Shown: positions 8,100 to 15,867 of the stretch, piece after piece | Numbering within the stretch: position 1 is the stretch's first letter | Layout of the letters: every line of letters begins with the position of its first letter | Source of the DNA: a virus | Length of the DNA: 39,389 nucleotides | Virus record (IMG/VR): IMGVR_UViG_3300037322_000310 | Location: 1 to 39,389 of that record | Reading direction: 5' to 3' (one strand) | Program-made: the position numbers and the translations under genes | Notes under the pieces: model-generated | What the model was told of the DNA's origin: nothing | Database searches by the model: none | What the model saw: only the letters and a program-made list of their open reading frames with translations

Positions 8100-10409
8100 T
8101 TATTTCCCCATCTTCATTTTAGGTTGTATTCCATCCACACCTTCTTGGATCATTGAGATACGGTCAATGAGTGTCTGAATGGTGAGTGCATCAATCGTGC
8201 CATCAACCACAAGGAAGTGAATCATGACATTGTGTTCAAGCCCGTAACGATGTGCCCGGTCTTCGCATTGCTCCATATCCCCCGGCACTGACCACATCTC
8301 CACAAACACTACGAAGGTAGCCTCAGTGAGAGTGTGACCCACGCCCCCAGCCTTGAGGTTGCACAAGATGACGTTGCATTCTGGATCAGGAGCGATCCTC
8401 GCATCCTTGTCGCCTTGAAAACGCAGCTTCTCAGCTTCAACCTTCTTTGCGCCCATCCCACCGACGATCCGGGCAGCATTCGGGAACTTTGTGTGAAGCT
8501 CCGAGATAACGTCCTTGTGGATCGCGAAGACAATCACCTTCTCACCGGCGTCTACAAGCCGCTGGATGTGTTCGGCCGCCATCGGGACCTTGGACAGTGC
8601 AAGGTCTCTACGGGCCTCTGAGTAGGCTGCAAAGCCCGGCGCAAGCTCCCCTACGTCGAGGTCATCAATCTCTGGTGAATCGAACCCTTGCGGTAGGATA
8701 AGCGCCATTGTGTCGAGGATAAGCGCCGGGTCCACTTCTTCGAGGACCAGCTTCTTATTGTATTGGATTCCGGTGTTTGCTGCGTCCAACATGGCGAGCG
8801 CATCGGTGAACTTATCACGCTCAGTCTTGATGGTCTTTTTCAAACCCTCAGGCGGAAACACGATAACCTGCCGTAGCTTTTCCGGGAGGTCCTTGAGAAC
8901 ATTCGACTTAAGGCGACGAATCATAAACGCCCGGCGAAGCTTCTCATTGAGTTCGGACAGGTTCGAGCCACCGGTGGCTTGTAAGCCGAAGGATGACATC
9001 ACCCCATCACAGTAAGTGAAGGCAAAATCTTCCCAACTCTTGCCCAGCCCTTCGGGATCGAAGTCGCGGATCATCGTCCACATATCCTTCGGTTGCTTCA
9101 TCATCGGCGTTCCGGTCAGCATCACCCGATAGTTGGCAGGTAAGCAGGATAGCTTACGCGTGCCACCAGACCGCTGCTTGATCCTTTCGCTCTTGCGATA
9201 CCATAAGGCGGTGCGGGGGTTGAAATTCCAAGTTCCAAAAATAGCCTGAGTCCGCTTCGACCCTCCGTTAGATAGATATTGGGCTTCATCACAAACCAGA
9301 ATATCCCAATGCTCAGCCCACAGCTTCTCCCGGTTCTTGTGGAGGATGTCATAATTGATGATTACGAAATCGGTGTCTGGGATGTCGGAACCCGCCGCGA
9401 CCCCGACGGTTAAGTCCTTATCGACCAACCACTTCATTATCTCCTTGAGCCAGTTGAGTTTCAAGGTAGAGGGACATACGATGATCCCGTTGGTCAGCCC
9501 AAGGTGGTTGATCAGGCCAATCGCTTGGATCGTGTTGTGCGTTACGATGTAATCATCTGTCACATATAGTTTATCTGGGGAAGACACAGAGATACAGCGA
9601 ACAGGTTCTTCACTGAAACTCTCTATCGACTTGAACATGCGCTTGGGGCTATATTTTACCCTCGGTTTCCATCGTTGAATCTTATTTTGCGCTCCTAAGA
9701 AAAGTGGTATTTCAATCTTATTATCTTTAATACCAGTAGGATAAGCACGCGAAATTAGCTCGCGGGTTTCCATTATCTCCCAATCGGGTTCTAAATACGA
9801 TTTATCTTTCCGTTGGATTCGCTTGCGTCGAACCTTCCAAAGATGATCACCATCTACGTGAGTTTCTGCCCCGTCACTGAACACCACTTTATAGACAGGT
9901 AGGACACCCTTATCGTAAACACCAGTGACGTAATAGGTGAGCCCATCAGAGCCAATGATCGGATCACCCACCAGAAGCTCACCCATAAGCCGCCAACCGG
10001 CTGGCGTCAGAACCTTCGCCCAAAGAGGTTGCCCCTTACCGAGGCCGGGGCTGTCCCCGATCAGTGTGTCATCACGCTCAGAAGCATATAGGATACCAGC
10101 CTTCTGGTAAGGTAAATAATCCAGCACCTCCCCTTTGTGGTTGATCAGATGCGGCCGGGCAATTTCAGCTTCGGCGAACATCGAGTAAGAGGCATTCATC
10201 GCTTCTTCGAGTTCGGTCAGCTTGGCATCCAGATCGTCCCACAACTCGTCCGTGTCGGCCCAGTCAATATACTCAGCCGCTTTGCGCCAGTCGGTGGTGG
10301 TATAGAACCGGTTGTTCCGATCGAATATCCAACCGGCGTCACGCAACTCCGCCCAGCGAGTCTCGCGGGCAGTGATGATATAGCGGTTGTGGCTTTGAGA
10401 TAGTTCCAC
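8100..10409 (-). CDS. SNF2-family helicase, intein-containing precursor
   Basis: 769-aa precursor. Without residues 126-292 the host protein is about 602 aa and has SF2/SNF2 motifs: motif I GDSPGLGK/T (split by the intein), motif II CDEAQYL, motif III LTGTPM, motif V region CNLKAGGVGHTL and motif VI EDRAHRYG. An N-terminal domain (1-90) precedes the core. SNF2-type ATPases translocate on double-stranded DNA; the phage role may be recombination or remodelling during replication. GTG start at 10409, three bases after the stop of the upstream 54-aa gene. The ATPase cannot work until the intein leaves, because the intein cuts the Walker A loop. Confidence 0.92.
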   Translation of the reverse strand: MELSQSHNRYIITARETRWAELRDAGWIFDRNNRFYTTTDWRKAAEYIDWADTDELWDDLDAKLTELEEAMNASYSMFAEAEIARPHLINHKGEVLDYLPYQKAGILYASERDDTLIGDSPGLGKGQPLWAKVLTPAGWRLMGELLVGDPIIGSDGLTYYVTGVYDKGVLPVYKVVFSDGAETHVDGDHLWKVRRKRIQRKDKSYLEPDWEIMETRELISRAYPTGIKDNKIEIPLFLGAQNKIQRWKPRVKYSPKRMFKSIESFSEEPVRCISVSSPDKLYVTDDYIVTHNTIQAIGLINHLGLTNGIIVCPSTLKLNWLKEIMKWLVDKDLTVGVAAGSDIPDTDFVIINYDILHKNREKLWAEHWDILVCDEAQYLSNGGSKRTQAIFGTWNFNPRTALWYRKSERIKQRSGGTRKLSCLPANYRVMLTGTPMMKQPKDMWTMIRDFDPEGLGKSWEDFAFTYCDGVMSSFGLQATGGSNLSELNEKLRRAFMIRRLKSNVLKDLPEKLRQVIVFPPEGLKKTIKTERDKFTDALAMLDAANTGIQYNKKLVLEEVDPALILDTMALILPQGFDSPEIDDLDVGELAPGFAAYSEARRDLALSKVPMAAEHIQRLVDAGEKVIVFAIHKDVISELHTKFPNAARIVGGMGAKKVEAEKLRFQGDKDARIAPDPECNVILCNLKAGGVGHTLTEATFVVFVEMWSVPGDMEQCEDRAHRYGLEHNVMIHFLVVDGTIDALTIQTLIDRISMIQEGVDGIQPKMKMGK
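9534..10034 (-). other. Class 3 mini-intein inside the SNF2 Walker A motif
   Basis: Residues 126-292 (167 aa) lie between GLGK and TIQAIG, which together restore a Walker A loop. Block A: VLTPAGWRLMGELLVGDP; C-terminal block: YIVTHN followed by Thr+1. The first residue is Gly, not Cys or Ser. The class 3 'WCT' triplet is present: Trp191 just after the block B His-Leu, Cys272 at block F position 4 (VRCISV) and Thr290 just before the terminal His-Asn. There is no homing endonuclease (no LAGLIDADG or HNH), so it is a mini-intein. Confidence 0.9.
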
Positions 10410-10412
10410 GAC

Positions 10413-10577
10413 TTATCCGGGTATTTCGAAACGATGTTCCTCAATACCATCATTCCAAGTAGTGCTGATCCCCACACTATGTGGCATCAATAATGCGTAG
10501 ATGTGATCCACCAACACCATGGCTCTTTGATTGTCCGGGTCATGTAGGATCGTGATGATGTTGTAGGGAGTGTTCAT
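10413..10577 (-). CDS. Small hypothetical protein
   Basis: 54 aa, found by reading the gap between the flanking genes. ATG 10577-10575 overlaps the upstream stop (ATGA), and the stop lies three bases before the SNF2 GTG start. Sequence begins MNTPYNIITILHDPDN. No family recognised; the tight coupling on both sides supports it as real. Confidence 0.6.
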   Translation of the reverse strand: MNTPYNIITILHDPDNQRAMVLVDHIYALLMPHSVGISTTWNDGIEEHRFEIPG

Positions 10578-11068
10578 CGGCTTGTCCGCCGGCCCATCTC
10601 ATACAAGACGTTAAGGTCGAGATCGAGATCAAGGGTTTCAACAACTTCCTCGTTGATACCACGCTTACAGTGAACAAAGTCTCCGATGTTGTTCGTCATC
10701 CAGCGCGTTTCTTCGACTGACAAAGCCCCCGCATCAGCCAGCATGTCCAGAATCATGAGAAGGAGTGATGTCTTCCCTTGAAGCTTAGCAGCGGAGACGG
10801 CAATGGATACACCGACCATCTGAGGCTGCCGGGCCTTCGCCAGTTGTGCTTTGGTGGGGAAGCGGCTGGCGTGAGGCGGGAAGTCCACAGCCTTGCAGGC
10901 ATCGGTCATTTCTTCTTCGATGGTGGCAAAGCGATTTTCCAGAGAAGCATCGAGCATAGCTTTATAGCGGGCTGCGTAACGTTGAGCCCATAGCTCGTCT
11001 CGCATGATAGCCACGTGAGACTCACAGTAGTTGTCGATGTCCTGATCGGTGAAGGTGGCAATGTCCAT
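10574..11068 (-). CDS. Hypothetical helical protein
   Basis: 164 aa from ATG 11068, which has an excellent AGGAGAACTTT ribosome site; a longer in-frame start would begin inside the promoter. Predicted all-helical and acidic at the C-terminus (ETLDLDLDLN). First gene of the operon leading to the SNF2 helicase. No domain recognised. Confidence 0.75.
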   Translation of the reverse strand: MDIATFTDQDIDNYCESHVAIMRDELWAQRYAARYKAMLDASLENRFATIEEEMTDACKAVDFPPHASRFPTKAQLAKARQPQMVGVSIAVSAAKLQGKTSLLLMILDMLADAGALSVEETRWMTNNIGDFVHCKRGINEEVVETLDLDLDLNVLYEMGRRTSR

Positions 11069-11090
11069 AAAGTTCTCCTGATTCGGACAC

Positions 11091-11119
11091 CAGCTAGACG
11101 ATTTCTCTTGCACTGTCAA
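11091..11119 (-). promoter_or_regulatory. Promoter of the SNF2 operon
   Basis: Minus strand: TTGACA (11119-11114), 17 bp, TAGCTG (11096-11091), with an AATTTTACA run upstream. The expected start is about 15 bases before the ribosome site of the first gene. Confidence 0.55.
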
Positions 11120-11136
11120 TGTAAAATTGCTATGTG
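11108..11136 (+). promoter_or_regulatory. Possible divergent promoter
   Basis: Plus strand: TTGCAC (11108-11113), 17 bp, TATGTG (11131-11136). It overlaps the minus-strand promoter head to head, so the two would compete. The -35 is weaker than others in the window. Confidence 0.35.
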
Positions 11137-11163
11137 TGTATTCATAATGTCGGTGCGTTTCTT

Positions 11164-11382
11164 ATGATCATCGTTAATGGTAGCACCATTTCCTCCAAAA
11201 CCCTACCTACAGAGTGGGATGACGACACTTGCCTATGCCAAGGTAAGGTGCCCGAAGACAAACGGATCGATGTGATCGAACGCATCTTCGACGAGAAACG
11301 CCAGAAGCATCGCTGGAAGGTGTATGTCCGCTACCATCAAGATTGTCCTGTCCACGGATGTGACCGCAAGGAGACTGCGTAA
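11164..11382 (+). CDS. Small Cys/His-containing protein
   Basis: 72 aa from ATG 11164. Contains CLC near residue 22 and HQDCPVHGC near the end, which could bind zinc; the middle is charged and helical (DKRIDVIERIFDEKRQKHR). Its stop overlaps the next start (TAATG). No clear ribosome site, so the exact start is uncertain. Function unknown. Confidence 0.6.
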   Translation: MIIVNGSTISSKTLPTEWDDDTCLCQGKVPEDKRIDVIERIFDEKRQKHRWKVYVRYHQDCPVHGCDRKETA

Positions 11383-11555
11383 TGCCACGAGGCTTGAGCC
11401 CCATTAAGTGCAATGACATCGAGCGAGAAGGTGTCATCCCAGACGAGTGCCGCTTTCTGAATCCATCATTACACTTCTGTCCTGATTGGCAGGGTGCGCT
11501 TATCGATTCCTCTGATCCTGAATTTGAGCGGTGTGCATGTCCAAAAGCCAAATGA
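11382..11555 (+). CDS. Small cysteine-rich protein
   Basis: 57 aa, read directly from the gap: begins MPRGLSPIKC and ends CACPKAK. Five Cys suggest a zinc-binding mini-protein. The start overlaps the previous stop, and the stop overlaps the next ATG (ATGA at 11552). Function unknown. Confidence 0.55.
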   Translation: MPRGLSPIKCNDIEREGVIPDECRFLNPSLHFCPDWQGALIDSSDPEFERCACPKAK

Positions 11556-11923
11556 TGTCGCTAGAAGGAATCCACGAGGCTCTGGTCTCGGATCACCGTG
11601 CGGCCGGGCCTGATGGATGCTCTAACATTGATCGTATTCGATTCATCAGTGAAACCATGCAACCCGAGGTCATCGACTTAACGATCGATTATGACTTCAC
11701 TTTAGTGGTTGAAGAGGATAACCCGATCTTGGTGGTGGCGGTCAAGCACCTAGCCTTGTTGAAACTCGATTATATGAACCGCCTCTACGATCATTGCCAC
11801 ATGATGAAAGAGGTCTATGATGCTGAGGCGGCCAAGTTGATTCTCGCGGTGCGTCGCATTGACCATCACCTTTCTTATCTGGAAGTAGGTCTTCCTACCC
11901 CTCCTTTCTCGGTGTTCTCGTAG
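11552..11923 (+). CDS. Hypothetical protein
   Basis: 123 aa from ATG 11552 (ATGA overlap); an ATG at 11537 is an alternative. Mixed alpha/beta with a long C-terminal helix (DYMNRLYDHCHMMKEVYDAE). No family recognised. Last of three overlapping small genes. Confidence 0.6.
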   Translation: MMSLEGIHEALVSDHRAAGPDGCSNIDRIRFISETMQPEVIDLTIDYDFTLVVEEDNPILVVAVKHLALLKLDYMNRLYDHCHMMKEVYDAEAAKLILAVRRIDHHLSYLEVGLPTPPFSVFS

Positions 11924-11948
11924 TTCCATTAGTTCCTCCACTTCTTCG

Positions 11949-11983
11949 TTGACAACGGTAGCGAATCGCGTTAACTCGCGATT
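11949..11983 (+). promoter_or_regulatory. Promoter with operator palindrome for the recombinase gene
   Basis: TTGACA (11949-11954), 17 bp, TAACTC (11972-11977). A perfect inverted repeat AATCGCG-TTAACT-CGCGATT (11964-11983) covers the -10 box, a natural place for a repressor. Confidence 0.6.
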
Positions 11984-12010
11984 ACCGAAACAACAAAGGA
12001 GTTAGACACT

Positions 12011-12637
12011 ATGGCTATCAAGCGTGCCAAGACTTTCGACGAGAAGCAGTTCAAGCGGCTGCTCGGTCACATCGAAGCAACCAGCCTCATGCCGGCCCGT
12101 GACAAACTGATCGTTGCCCTGTCCTTCAAGGCAGGGTTGCGTGTCGGTGAGATCGCCAAGATCAAAATCAGCGCCATGACCGATGTCGATGGTGCGGTCG
12201 CCAAGCAGATCAGCATCTTCTCCGACGTGGGTAAGAAGCAGCGAATGCGTGAAATCCCGATGAACGGGCTTATCAAGACGTATCTGGAAGAGTTCCGGAA
12301 GGAATATCCGAACGCCAAGTGCGTCGCAATCTCTTCGCAGCCTTTCCGTTGGATTATGGCACGCGGTCGGCCGATCCCCAAAGACGCTGAGTTCAAGCAG
12401 ATGTCTCCGGAAGCCTTGAAGACTTACTATCTCAAGATGCTTAAGACGTTTGGCTTTGAGGGCGCGTCCACCCACTCGGGTCGCCGAACTTTTGGCACTC
12501 AGCTTGCCCGCACGGCTAACTCTCACCACTGCTCGCTTCGTGACGTTCAGCGGTTGATGGGCCATGCTCGTATGGAAACCACCGAGGCTTATATCGAACT
12601 GACCGAAGATGCTTCTTCGTTGGTTCTTGCACTCTGA
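12011..12637 (+). CDS. Tyrosine recombinase, catalytic domain only
   Basis: 208 aa. All active-site elements of the phage integrase/XerD family are visible: Arg44 (GLRVGE), a Lys in the beta hairpin (GKKQRMR, 75-76), His155-x-x-Arg158 (HSGRRT), His185 (LMGHARMETT) and nucleophile Tyr194 (EAYIEL). The usual N-terminal core-binding domain is missing; the protein starts about 20 residues before the catalytic fold. It may resolve genome multimers rather than integrate. Strong AAAGGAG ribosome site. Followed 13 bases later by the next promoter. Confidence 0.9.
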   Translation: MAIKRAKTFDEKQFKRLLGHIEATSLMPARDKLIVALSFKAGLRVGEIAKIKISAMTDVDGAVAKQISIFSDVGKKQRMREIPMNGLIKTYLEEFRKEYPNAKCVAISSQPFRWIMARGRPIPKDAEFKQMSPEALKTYYLKMLKTFGFEGASTHSGRRTFGTQLARTANSHHCSLRDVQRLMGHARMETTEAYIELTEDASSLVLAL

Positions 12638-12650
12638 CAAACTTTTTTTC

Positions 12651-12681
12651 TTGACCAACTCGGTGGAGGTCTTTAGAGACC
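12651..12681 (+). promoter_or_regulatory. Promoter of the basic-tail protein
   Basis: TTGACC (12651-12656), 17 bp, TAGAGA (12674-12679). The -10 sits in a palindrome GGTCT-TTAG-AGACC (12668-12681). Confidence 0.55.
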
Positions 12682-12711
12682 GAATCACCAGCAACAAAAT
12701 GGAGGTTACAC

Positions 12712-13293
12712 ATGAAGACTGAAACGAATAAGCCCACCCGCACCCGTGCGAAGAAGACCACCGAAGCGACTCAGGTAAGCGAGAAGCAGAAGCAGGCAGC
12801 CAAGCCGGCTACCCCTGCCAAGCAGACTCGCAGCAAGAAGACCGCAGAAGCCACCCCGGCGATCGGGAAGCAGAAGCAGTCGGCTGAGGCAGCTACGATG
12901 GTCGGAAAGCAGGGAGCTTCGGCTTCCGGTAAGGCAACCAAGGCGGCTCCGCCCGCTGAACTCCGGGGCGGGACCAAGCAGGTGCTGATGACCGAAGCTG
13001 TGATTCCCGGTCGGGGTGGTCGCCCGGCGGGTATCGAAGATTACCCGTTCGGTGAACTGCCGGAGGCGTATAAGGACGAAAATGGCACCATCAAAGGCGT
13101 CTCGTTCTTCATTCCTCTGACTGACAAGGCCGAAGGCAAGTTGGCGGCGGCCCGCAAGCGCCACCGTGATGCTGACGGCACCCCGGCCCTGTTCTGGAGC
13201 CGCAAGGTTTTCCAACAGATCAATGGCGTGGGACCGGTGGTCGAAGGGCTTCTTATCTGGCGTGGCACCTCGAAGCTCAAGGGTCAGGTTTAA
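12712..13293 (+). CDS. Protein with histone-H1-like basic tail
   Basis: 193 aa. Residues 1-85 are low-complexity and rich in Lys, Ala and Thr, with repeats of the type EKQKQAA / GKQKQSA / GKQGAS, like histone H1 tails. Residues 90-193 form a compact domain (DYPFGELPEAY, then GVSFFIPL, then LFWSRKVFQQINGVGP) that I do not recognise. The likely role is DNA or RNA binding. Single-gene unit with its own promoter and terminator, so possibly highly expressed. Confidence 0.8.
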   Translation: MKTETNKPTRTRAKKTTEATQVSEKQKQAAKPATPAKQTRSKKTAEATPAIGKQKQSAEAATMVGKQGASASGKATKAAPPAELRGGTKQVLMTEAVIPGRGGRPAGIEDYPFGELPEAYKDENGTIKGVSFFIPLTDKAEGKLAAARKRHRDADGTPALFWSRKVFQQINGVGPVVEGLLIWRGTSKLKGQV

Positions 13294-13363
13294 TCCTTAC
13301 GAATCGCAGGGAACTGATCTAACAAGCTTCAACGTTGAACGAACAGCGTAAGCCCAAGAGGAA

Positions 13364-13390
13364 GGGCCGTCACGCAAGTGGCGGCCCTTT
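13364..13390 (+). terminator. Rho-independent terminator
   Basis: Stem GGGCCGTCAC / GTGGCGGCCC with a GCAA tetraloop (13364-13387), followed by TTTTCTT. Ends the recombinase/basic-protein block. Confidence 0.85.
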
Positions 13391-13441
13391 TCTTATAGTG
13401 AGGGCTGTGAAAATTTATTTTCACTGACAGTCATTTTTATG

Positions 13442-13470
13442 TTGACACCGCTAGTGTGAATATGTATTTG
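13442..13470 (+). promoter_or_regulatory. Promoter of the giant RNA region
   Basis: TTGACA (13442-13447), 17 bp, TATTTG (13465-13470). Upstream lies TTATTTTCACTGACAGTCAT, nearly identical to the sequence upstream of the 17438 promoter, including the TGACnGTCA palindrome. Confidence 0.6.
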
Positions 13471-13720
13471 ACCCTCACAACGTCGGTCCCATGATTTTCA
13501 GAGGGGCAGGAGCAGCCGGAGTCACTCTGACCCCGCAGTGTCTAACTTGGGCACGAGCGAGTCAGTGGCCGGTCTGGTGAGGATACGTTTCGTGTAAAGG
13601 GCGGGTAGAACAGGGGAAGCTCTGAGATCACCGGCCCCCAAACGATAGGCCGATCCAGCGCAAGTGCGACTGTCACGCTGTAAGTCATGGAATATCTCGA
13701 CGAGGCGTTTCGATTAAGTG

Positions 13721-13749
13721 TTGACACGAATCGAATCACCTAATAGAGA
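13721..13749 (+). promoter_or_regulatory. Second promoter inside the giant RNA region
   Basis: TTGACA (13721-13726), 17 bp, TAGAGA (13744-13749). It would start an RNA near 13757, so 13478-13757 may be a separate upstream leader. Confidence 0.5.
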
Positions 13750-14157
13750 GACGGAATACCAGCCTGATGGCGACAGTGTGAGGCAACTCACATAAAGGGG
13801 GTAAGGTCACATAACCCCGCCGACTTCGGTCGGTCAACTCAGGCAAGTGCAGTCAATCCCGCGAGGGGTTCTTCACCGGGGTCACCCGACTGGAGAAACT
13901 GCCAGACAGATAGAGGTCCTGTAGGGGATAAGGGAACGGCCGACGGTGGTTCCCAAAAGGAGGGCTTGGCGGCCCTTGGCCTCTCGCCAAACTGTTTGGT
14001 CACATGACAAAGCACAAGGTCACAAGTTCGAGGCTTAGCGGCCAAGGGCGGTGATCAGTTTCTCAGGGTTCACATCCTGTTTGACGATCTTGGTAGCCCT
14101 TAGCAGGGTGACGGATATGAGGCGACTAGCATTCCTTTGGCGGAAACGTCACGGGAA

Positions 14158-15231
14158 CTAGGTGATAGCTCGTCTCGGTGGCTTGCACAATCTAGCTCAG
14201 CGGTAGAGCAGCGGACTTATAATCCGATGGTCGAAGGTTCAATCCCTTTGGTTGTTATAAAACGCAAAGATTGTCACGACTGCATGTGAAAGACGCCTAA
14301 TGCCGTAGGGTTTACCCAATGCGGCCCGACCTGATCTCGCAAGGTGATGGTTGGTTGGTGGAAGAAGTTTCGTTGGGCCCGCAAGCCCTTAATGGCTGGA
14401 GACAGTCAACGGGATCGCAACTGCCGAATATCATGCAGTGTCACCGCTAATGCCAGCGGTCCCGTGAGAACCGGGAAAAATAGGCGGCGTTGATCCGGAA
14501 CTAGGCTACCGCAAGGGGCTTGGTGGATAAGTTGGCAAGGTGACTCGCAAGGTCACTGTAATCCAGCGAATGACGGATCGTAGTAGGTGTAATCTCAGCC
14601 TGCTCTTATTCACGACTTATTGCGGCTCAGGGATGCATCTACGCCCCGGTTAGTTGGTTGCAAACAGCAGCAGGAAGATGGTAAGAGTGTTGCTAGGTGA
14701 CGCTCGATGTGACGAACCGCCGCAGTGCTCGGCTTAGTAGGACGAAAAATTACCTGATCCGCAGTAAGTTGTGAGTCGGTTTCTACATAGGCCCAGCAAA
14801 GGAGGTTAGCTACCTTCTCCTCGGTGCCCGCAGGTCAGGTCGATCCCAGCTACTCGTATGCAGACGGATCGTCGAAGCGCTAGGTCCAGTAACGTCGAGC
14901 CGTGGCTTGGTGCATTGGGAGTCGCTGCAAACCCGCTGGGTCTTTGTAGACATCGATTTCACTCGTAATAAAGCCCTTCTTGCTAGACACGCAACTTAGC
15001 GTGCTGGTTAATTAACACTAGGTTGGAAAGTCTTCGGTTAGTGATCTTAGGCGGCTTTGAAGGGCCTTATTACAAGTGATTTATTTGGCAGGTGGTTGTC
15101 GCACTGGATGGTTGTGGGTCTGACACATAATCGTCGTAAGTGTTCCGGGAGGATTTAGGCAACACGGTCTACGTGGTGTGACTTGATCGCGCATCACTGT
15201 GTGCTGTGGGGGTTCGACTCCCTCCACCTAG
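14158..15231 (+). other. Long-range tRNA-like closure in the giant RNA
   Basis: CTAGGTG at 14158-14164, followed by a D-arm-like ATAGCTC region, can pair perfectly with CACCTAG at 15225-15231. The latter sits directly after a textbook T-arm (GGGGG, TTCGACT, CCCTC; 15208-15224). The geometry is that of a tRNA acceptor stem plus T-arm with about 1 kb inserted, as in tmRNA. A second CTAGGTGA lies at 14693. No CCA follows (CTACC). Could be chance or a structural mimic. Confidence 0.4.
14186..14257 (+). tRNA. tRNA-like element, Ile(UAU) anticodon, no CCA
   Basis: Canonical D-arm (TAGCTCAGCGGTAGAGC), anticodon loop CTTATAA (UAU, reads AUA), T-arm GAAGG-TTCAATC-CCTTT and acceptor CACAATC/GGTTGTT with one mismatch. 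No CCA is encoded (ATAA follows) and the anticodon stem has a mismatch, so it may be a structural tRNA mimic within the giant RNA rather than a working tRNA. Confidence 0.55.
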
Positions 15232-15242
15232 CTACCTTTATT

Positions 15243-15381
15243 ACATCTGTGATCAGGCTAGTGGTTACCCGATAGGTTTAAGGCGAGTGGTCTCCCGTCG
15301 AACGGAGTCAAGCACAGACCCGGATAGAAACCGTTTAGGGGTGTTGCTAGTGCTTTGAGCCACTGGCTTGATCACAGATGT
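15243..15381 (+). repeat. Long inverted repeat (22-bp stem) in the giant RNA
   Basis: 15243-15264 pairs with 15360-15381 over 22 bp, with only two G-U wobbles and no mismatch; the 95-base interior holds further hairpins. G-U in place of broken pairs suggests selection on RNA structure. Confidence 0.8.
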
Positions 15382-15730
15382 TTCACTTGCATCATGGGAA
15401 GCGGATACCGGCAAGAAAAACCGGGCCGGCTGCTTCGCGAACTTTGGTCCGCTTCCCTTGTTGCGAGTGATGTTCGAAGACCGTCTACTTCCCTGTCCGC
15501 AGGGTTGACCCGGAAGGTAACCATGGGTAGTTCGAATATCCTCGCATTCAGTTCCTTCGGGAACGCCGATTTACCAGCCGCGAAAGCTCAGGGGACACCT
15601 TGAGTGAGTTCGCTCAGTGGTTTTCACCATGCGGTTAACCGGGGTTGTGCCCGGAGCAGCGCTAGTGAGAGGACCGGGAGTTGGACAAGTAGCGGATCAA
15701 CTGGTCCATACCCTACCGCCGGGCGCTTCT

Positions 15731-15786
15731 AATTACGGTGACAATGGTGTGAAATGTAGTGGTTCACACAATCGGTGTAATTTTTT
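15731..15786 (+). terminator. Terminator of the giant RNA
   Basis: Outer stem AATTAC (15731) / GTAATT (15777), inner stem GTGTGAA (15747) / TTCACAC (15763), then a run of U. The only U-tract terminator in the 2.3 kb region. Confidence 0.65.
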
Positions 15787-15788
15787 AG

Positions 15789-15817
15789 TTGACATCCGAA
15801 TCGGATGTTGTTACACT
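15789..15817 (+). promoter_or_regulatory. Promoter with palindromic spacer
   Basis: TTGACA (15789-15794), 17 bp, TACACT (15812-15817). The spacer contains ACATCCG-AAT-CGGATGT, a perfect 7-bp inverted repeat starting inside the -35 box. Confidence 0.65.
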
Positions 15818-15867
15818 TCGAGCTTCAAGACCGGACATCCCGGTATAAAGGATTTTAGAGTTCTATC

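Larger units (their letters stand above)
13478..15786 (+). ncRNA. Candidate giant structured non-coding RNA (about 2.3 kb)
   Basis: No convincing ORF on either strand. The only U-tract terminator is at the far end (15731-15786), so one transcript of 2.0-2.3 kb is likely (promoters at 13442 and 13721). Dense pairing is visible: CGAC-TTCG-GTCG and GTTCC-TTCG-GGAAC hairpins; GCCCTTGGCC (13972) with GGCCAAGGGC (14040); GGCCGGT (13568) with ACCGGCC (13631); a 22-bp stem 15243-15264 / 15360-15381; GGGAAGCGGA (15396) with TCCGCTTCCC (15448). It contains tRNA-like parts. Position next to a phage tRNA array and the ornate folding recall the GOLLD and ROOL RNA classes, but I cannot show homology. Confidence 0.7.

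Noticed and set aside
13839-14045. Minus-strand ORFs in 13500-14050
   Set aside because: Short, Pro/Arg-rich shadow translations of structured RNA, no ribosome site.
15508-15540. Promoter TTGACC-N17-TAGTTC inside the giant RNA
   Set aside because: Lies within hairpins whose pairing explains the sequence; no upstream A/T run.
15355-15603. 82-codon ORF (and 15617-15880) in the giant RNA region
   Set aside because: No ribosome site, composition not protein-like, and both overlap strong RNA stems; the second runs through the terminator and a promoter.
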